The position numbers were made by a program, and so were the translations under genes. A DNA stretch of 29,428 nucleotides, taken from JBFHER01 sp041584055 (GTDB taxonomy: Bacteria > Bacteroidota > Bacteroidia > Bacteroidales > UBA5342). Every line of letters starts with the position of its first letter. Position 1 is the first letter of the stretch. A model generated the notes under the pieces. That model saw only the letters and a program-made list of their open reading frames with translations. It had not been told where the DNA came from and made no database searches. Of this stretch, positions 26,726 through 29,428 are shown piece by piece. Location of the stretch: NCBI GenBank assembly GCA_041584055.1, contig JBFHER010000012.1, forward strand, positions 1 to 29,428. Reading direction: 5' to 3'.

Positions 26726-26887
26726 TATTTGTTAATTTACTTGATCGGCTATCATTTTATATTATACCATGAAGAAGTAATTTATTTGATTAATTATTTT
26801 TACATTAGTAACTATGTAATAACGGAGAAAAGGATTTTAAAAATAGATATTAGAATCGTTCTTTAAAAAGTAGAAACACAGTATGCC

Positions 26888-26895
26888 TAGTTCTG
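26888..26895 (+). promoter_or_regulatory. Possible -7 box of the universal stress protein gene
   Basis: TAGTTCTG is one base off TAnnTTTG and lies 24 bp before the start codon at 26920. The -33 region is unconvincing. Confidence 0.25.
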
Positions 26896-26919
26896 TTTTC
26901 TAACATAATAACACACAAG

Positions 26920-27777
26920 ATGAAGAAAATACTATTCCCTTTTGAGATAGGAAACCCGATGTATCAGGACGCATACATCTATGCAGTTAAGTTTGCAAGA
27001 AAATTTAATGCAGAACTGACAATGCTAAATGTTTTTGATTTTGAGATAGATAACAACATCACAAAAGAAGAGTATAATATCCAAATTAAAGCCAACTGGA
27101 TTAAAGCCTATACGGAGGTATCAAAACTGAATAATTATTATTTAAATAACCATGTAAAAGTTGATCTCGAGCTTAAAACGAAGTTTAATTATCATTTTGT
27201 ATATGGTAAACTAGTGAATGAAATTAGGAAGATATTAACTGCCGAGAAAATTGACATGGTGGTGTTGCCGGTTTCTAAAAGCAAGGCCTTCAATAAGAAA
27301 CAACAAGAAATAATTAAAGATGATATATTTGAAAAAAATAATTCATCACTATTGGTTATTCCCGAAGGTGGGGCCTTTCAGCCAATCAGGGACATCGTGT
27401 TTGCCACTGATTTAAAGAAATTAAATTTTCATGAACTCTACCTGAATGATATTTTAAAGATCGCGAGTGTTTTTACATCAAATATCCATTTTTTACACAT
27501 CAGCAATAAAGAGGATGCTTTTTTACCGGAAGACATAGAAACCTATCGAAGCATAATGAGCATAATAAAGATGCATCCCAATCATTCCTTTCATAGCTTG
27601 TATGGTAAAGATGTTATTAATGCCATAAATAACTACATTCAATCAAATGCCATTGATCTTCTTGTTGTTGTAAAGCACGAACATTACTTTCTGGATTCGG
27701 TGTTTCATAAAAGTATAAGTGAGCAGCTATCCCTCAACTCACAGATTCCGGTTTTGTTGATGCGTGATAAAACCTAG
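26920..27777 (+). CDS. Tandem universal stress protein (UspA family)
   Basis: This is a 285-residue cytoplasmic protein with two Usp domains (about 1-150 and 155-285). Each starts with the beta-1 pattern (KKILFPFEIGNP and IRDIVFATDLKK) and ends with a typical strand (SSLLVIPEG and IPVLLMRD). VDLELKTKFNYHFVYGKLVNEI and IDMVVLPVSKSKA are recognisable in the first domain, and IDLLVVVKHEHYF in the second. The classical ATP-binding G-x2-G-x9-G-S/T motif is not evident in either domain, so it may be the non-ATP-binding type. Two-domain Usp proteins of this length are common in Bacteroidota and tied to general stress or respiration state. It has no visible link to the fructan locus and appears to be a single-gene transcript. 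Confidence 0.88.
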   Translation: MKKILFPFEIGNPMYQDAYIYAVKFARKFNAELTMLNVFDFEIDNNITKEEYNIQIKANWIKAYTEVSKLNNYYLNNHVKVDLELKTKFNYHFVYGKLVNEIRKILTAEKIDMVVLPVSKSKAFNKKQQEIIKDDIFEKNNSSLLVIPEGGAFQPIRDIVFATDLKKLNFHELYLNDILKIASVFTSNIHFLHISNKEDAFLPEDIETYRSIMSIIKMHPNHSFHSLYGKDVINAINNYIQSNAIDLLVVVKHEHYFLDSVFHKSISEQLSLNSQIPVLLMRDKT

Positions 27778-27873
27778 TTTGTTACGACCTCCTTTTGCAG
27801 GCGTTGGCTCGAAGGAGCTGGGTGTGAAATGAAGCCCGCTTTTATACAACTGGATCCCACCGTTTTAAACGCA

Positions 27874-28296
27874 TTAAGAATGGGCCTGACTTTGCACTTC
27901 TTTCATTAACAGTCGGTTGTGATCCTTTAGCTGGATGATTTCGAGTTTGAGTTGTTCGATTTCATCCTTGAGTGATTGGCTGTATTCTTCTACAAAATCA
28001 AAAACAGAAGCGTAAGGACATTCCAATATTTGGATGATGGCGAATAGTTGATGTAGGTTTAGTTTGCTTTTCCCAAGCTCCAGGTTTGAGTATTGATTTG
28101 TTGATATGTTTAATTGCCTGGCCATATCAACAACTCTCATTGGTTTGTCCAATCTTATACGCCGCAGATTGTTCCTGATCCGTTCGTCCTGATCCAAAAT
28201 AAACTGACTTGCTACCGCTTGTTTCCGTGTGTTTGGACTAAATTCACTCATAATTTTATTTACCTTTGAGACAAATTTAATTTGTGTGTTTTGCAT
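27874..28296 (-). CDS. XRE-type HTH protein with C-terminal coiled coil
   Basis: This 140-residue putative DNA-binding regulator has an HTH_XRE domain at about 38-95 (RRIRLDKPMRVVDMARQLNISTNQYSNLELGKSKLNLHQL in outline; helix-turn-helix around MARQLNISTNQYSNLE). It is followed by a leucine-rich heptad stretch (about 103-135, with LKDEIEQLKLEIIQLKDH) that should dimerise it. The start at 28296 agrees with the strong promoter at 28338-28369. A second ATG at 28251 is possible and would leave the palindrome at 28271-28285 in the leader. It is divergent from the small protein at 28410, which has a similar HTH/coiled-coil layout. Targets are unknown. It resembles neither a phage repressor context nor a toxin-antitoxin pair in any direct way. 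Confidence 0.8.
   Translation of the reverse strand: MQNTQIKFVSKVNKIMSEFSPNTRKQAVASQFILDQDERIRNNLRRIRLDKPMRVVDMARQLNISTNQYSNLELGKSKLNLHQLFAIIQILECPYASVFDFVEEYSQSLKDEIEQLKLEIIQLKDHNRLLMKEVQSQAHS
28271..28285. promoter_or_regulatory. Palindrome at the 5' end of the XRE gene
   Basis: ACAAAT-TTA-ATTTGT is a perfect 6-bp inverted repeat with a 3-bp centre. It falls within the first codons of the longer form of the XRE protein, or in its leader if translation starts at 28251. On the minus strand it contains TAAATTTG, also an exact -7 match. It is a plausible autoregulatory site or second promoter. Confidence 0.35.
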
Positions 28297-28337
28297 GAAT
28301 ACGGCATAAACACGAAATTATATTTCATATTTTACTG

Positions 28338-28369
28338 CAAAATTACAATATTATTTCGTTCTCAGCAAA
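28338..28369 (-). promoter_or_regulatory. Bacteroidota promoter of the XRE gene
   Basis: Read on the minus strand: TTTG (28369-28366), 20-bp spacer, TAATTTTG (28345-28338). Both boxes match the consensus exactly. Transcription should begin near 28331, giving a leader of about 35 nt to the start at 28296. Confidence 0.7.
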
Positions 28370-28409
28370 TTTAACGAAGTGATATCGGATTGTTTAAACA
28401 GGTTTGACC

Positions 28410-28757
28410 ATGGAGCTTAAAAAGCGCGTTAAACATTTATTAAAAGAAGAAGGCAAGCCAGTCTCAGATTTAATTGCATTTCTGGGCATGACGGATTCAA
28501 ATTATTATTCCAACATGAAAAAGGCTTCCTGGAATTTAAGACAACTAAAAAAAATAGCCGATTATTTTAGTTGCTCACTGCCTGTGCTATTATATAATGT
28601 CACCATTGGGGATGAAGAAGTACTGCATGAAGATCCATCAACTGATTATCCCACACATTGCAACAACTGCAGCATTCTGGAAAAGGATGTCATGTTTTTA
28701 CGAGAACAGAATAAACGTCTGCTTAGCTTGCTGGACAAGATGCAGAATGACAGGTGA
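28410..28757 (+). CDS. Small HTH-like protein with C-terminal coiled coil
   Basis: This 115-residue protein starts at the ATG at 28410; a TTG at 28404 in frame is less likely. Residues about 5-60 look like a helix-turn-helix (VKHLLKEEGKPVSDLIAFLGMTDSNYYSN in outline, then LRQLKKIADYFSCSLPVLL), similar in organisation to XRE domains but without a clear family signature. Residues about 80-113 (LEKDVMFLREQNKRLLSLLDKM) form a leucine-heptad coiled coil. A CNNC motif (THCNNCSIL) separates the two parts. It is head-to-head with the XRE gene (113 bp between start codons), so the two may share control or even heterodimerise through their coiled coils. No specific function can be assigned. Confidence 0.7.
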   Translation: MELKKRVKHLLKEEGKPVSDLIAFLGMTDSNYYSNMKKASWNLRQLKKIADYFSCSLPVLLYNVTIGDEEVLHEDPSTDYPTHCNNCSILEKDVMFLREQNKRLLSLLDKMQNDR

Positions 28758-28815
28758 TGGCTACCACCTGAAGCCATTGTTATCTAAGAATGTATTTTAG
28801 TGAGGATCTCCAATG

Positions 28816-28845
28816 TTTGGTGCATGTTTATTAAGCGTATCTTTG
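28816..28845 (+). promoter_or_regulatory. Bacteroidota promoter of the DEAD-box helicase gene
   Basis: TTTG (28816-28819), 18-bp spacer, TATCTTTG (28838-28845), both exact consensus matches. The predicted start of transcription falls at about 28850-28852, right on the ATG at 28850, so the mRNA may be leaderless. Confidence 0.65.
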
Positions 28846-28849
28846 CGCT

Positions 28850-29428
28850 ATGATAAAAAGCATTAAGGATCAAAAGAGCATTCTTGAGAAATTAAATATT
28901 GAGAAACTGAATCCCATGCAGATAGAGGCCGGATTGGCCATTCAGTCTGATTCAGATGTTCTTTTGTTATCTCCCACAGGTACCGGTAAAACACTGGCAT
29001 ATATGCTGCCACTGATTGAAGCACTGGATCCTGACTGCAAGCAGGTGCAGGTCCTTGTTTTGGTGCCTTCGCGTGAGTTGGCAATCCAAATCGAACAGGT
29101 GGTCCGGGAAATGGGGACAGGTTATAAAACGAACGCAGTTTACGGTGGGAGAGCCGGATCTCAGGATAAAATCGATTTAAAGCAGAATCCCAGCCTGCTC
29201 ATTGGAACTCCCGGGAGGATTGCTGATCATTTGAGAAAGGAGTCTTTCTCAACACAAAGCATTTCAACCCTGGTATTGGATGAGTTCGATAAAATGCTTG
29301 AAGTTGGATTCGAAGGTGAAATGATTGAAATTTGTGATGCCCTCCAAAACGTGCAGAAACGTATTTTAACCTCCGCTACAAAACGCATAAAACCTCCAAA
29401 ATATGTAGGATTGCAAAGTCCCAAAACA
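28850..29428 (+). CDS. DEAD-box RNA helicase (N-terminal part, cut by window end)
   Basis: Translation from the ATG at 28850 runs open for 193 codons to the end of the window with no stop. Helicase motifs in order are: Q motif LNPMQIEAG (about 20-28), Walker A SPTGTGKT (about 41-48), motif Ia PSRELAIQ, the GG motif in YGGRAG, motif Ib TPGR, motif II as DEFD instead of DEAD, followed by KMLEVGFEGE, and motif III SAT. The DEFD form should still bind Mg-ATP, as the Asp-Glu pair is kept. Members of this family unwind RNA during ribosome assembly or mRNA decay. The C-terminal RecA domain lies beyond the window, so subtype cannot be given. The promoter directly precedes the ATG. No link to the fructan genes is visible. 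Confidence 0.92.
   Translation, partial: MIKSIKDQKSILEKLNIEKLNPMQIEAGLAIQSDSDVLLLSPTGTGKTLAYMLPLIEALDPDCKQVQVLVLVPSRELAIQIEQVVREMGTGYKTNAVYGGRAGSQDKIDLKQNPSLLIGTPGRIADHLRKESFSTQSISTLVLDEFDKMLEVGFEGEMIEICDALQNVQKRILTSATKRIKPPKYVGLQSPKT

Larger units (their letters stand above)
26535..26919. other. Non-coding stretch with degenerate repeats
   Basis: No credible gene is present. The short open frame at 26681-26866 starts inside the repeat and has no family resemblance. The region holds two copies of a 49-bp repeat and then an AT-rich segment leading to a possible promoter at 26888. No convincing terminator follows the lyase-like gene. Confidence 0.6.

Noticed and set aside
26681..26866. 61-codon hydrophobic reading frame
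   Set aside because: It starts inside a non-coding repeat, is rich in Ile/Tyr from AT-rich DNA, and shows no recognisable domain or promoter.
27798..27830. GCTC-GAAG-GAGC hairpin after the stress protein gene as a terminator
   Set aside because: The stem is only 4 bp with wobble extensions and is not followed by T residues.
28746..28773. CAGGTG/CACCTG stem after the small HTH gene as a terminator
   Set aside because: The stem is only 6 bp and no T run follows.
1..29428. CRISPR array, tRNA, rRNA, insertion sequence or integrase
   Set aside because: No regularly spaced repeats, cloverleaf, rRNA-like tract, transposase frame or terminal inverted repeats were seen on either strand.

Overview
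The window comes from a Bacteroidota genome. The evidence is a SusC/SusD pair, a hybrid two-component system regulator, Bacteroidota-type promoters (TTTG, about 19 bp, TAnnTTTG) and A-rich translation starts without clear Shine-Dalgarno sites. Three enzymes carry type IX secretion (T9SS) C-terminal sorting domains, which points away from gut Bacteroides and towards an environmental lineage such as Marinilabiliales, Prolixibacteraceae or flavobacteria-like groups. That placement is inference.

Bases 565-23940 form a fructan (levan/inulin-type) polysaccharide utilisation locus. The first part (565-10590, all + strand, gaps of 2-26 bp) encodes an inner-membrane sugar porter, a PfkB fructokinase, SusC, SusD and two tandem surface-glycan-binding lipoproteins that share a C-terminal domain resembling DUF4960 but have different N-terminal modules. 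A strong intrinsic terminator (10598-10640) closes this block. Five GH32-family genes follow (10665-21010) and end at another terminator (21099-21126). The divergently read regulator (23940-21151, minus strand) fuses a sugar-binding periplasmic-protein sensor, histidine kinase, receiver and AraC DNA-binding domain, as in the fructose-sensing BT1754 of the B. thetaiotaomicron fructan locus.

The likely division of labour is as follows. GH32 enzymes with T9SS tails cut fructan outside the cell. Two SGBPs and SusD capture it and SusC imports it. Lipoprotein GH32s, probably periplasmic, release fructose. Fructose triggers the regulator, enters by the MFS porter and is phosphorylated by fructokinase. 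A palindromic direct repeat (433-451 and 494-512) just upstream of the first promoter is a good candidate operator.

The most unusual point is the GH32 set. Only two of the five have the canonical WMNDPNG nucleophile motif. The others read WIGDVTG with an active-site loop missing, WANENYG (Asp to Glu, behind a LamG domain), and CMNNPNG (Asp to Asn, predicted catalytically dead).

The left end (1-248) is a 127-bp tandem duplication, each unit holding a terminator hairpin. To the right of the locus lie a heparinase II/III-like polysaccharide lyase candidate (24285-26534), an intergenic region with a degenerate repeat pair, a tandem universal-stress-protein gene, a divergent pair of small HTH/coiled-coil proteins, and the start of a DEAD-box RNA helicase cut by the window end. 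I see no tRNA, rRNA, CRISPR array or insertion sequence.
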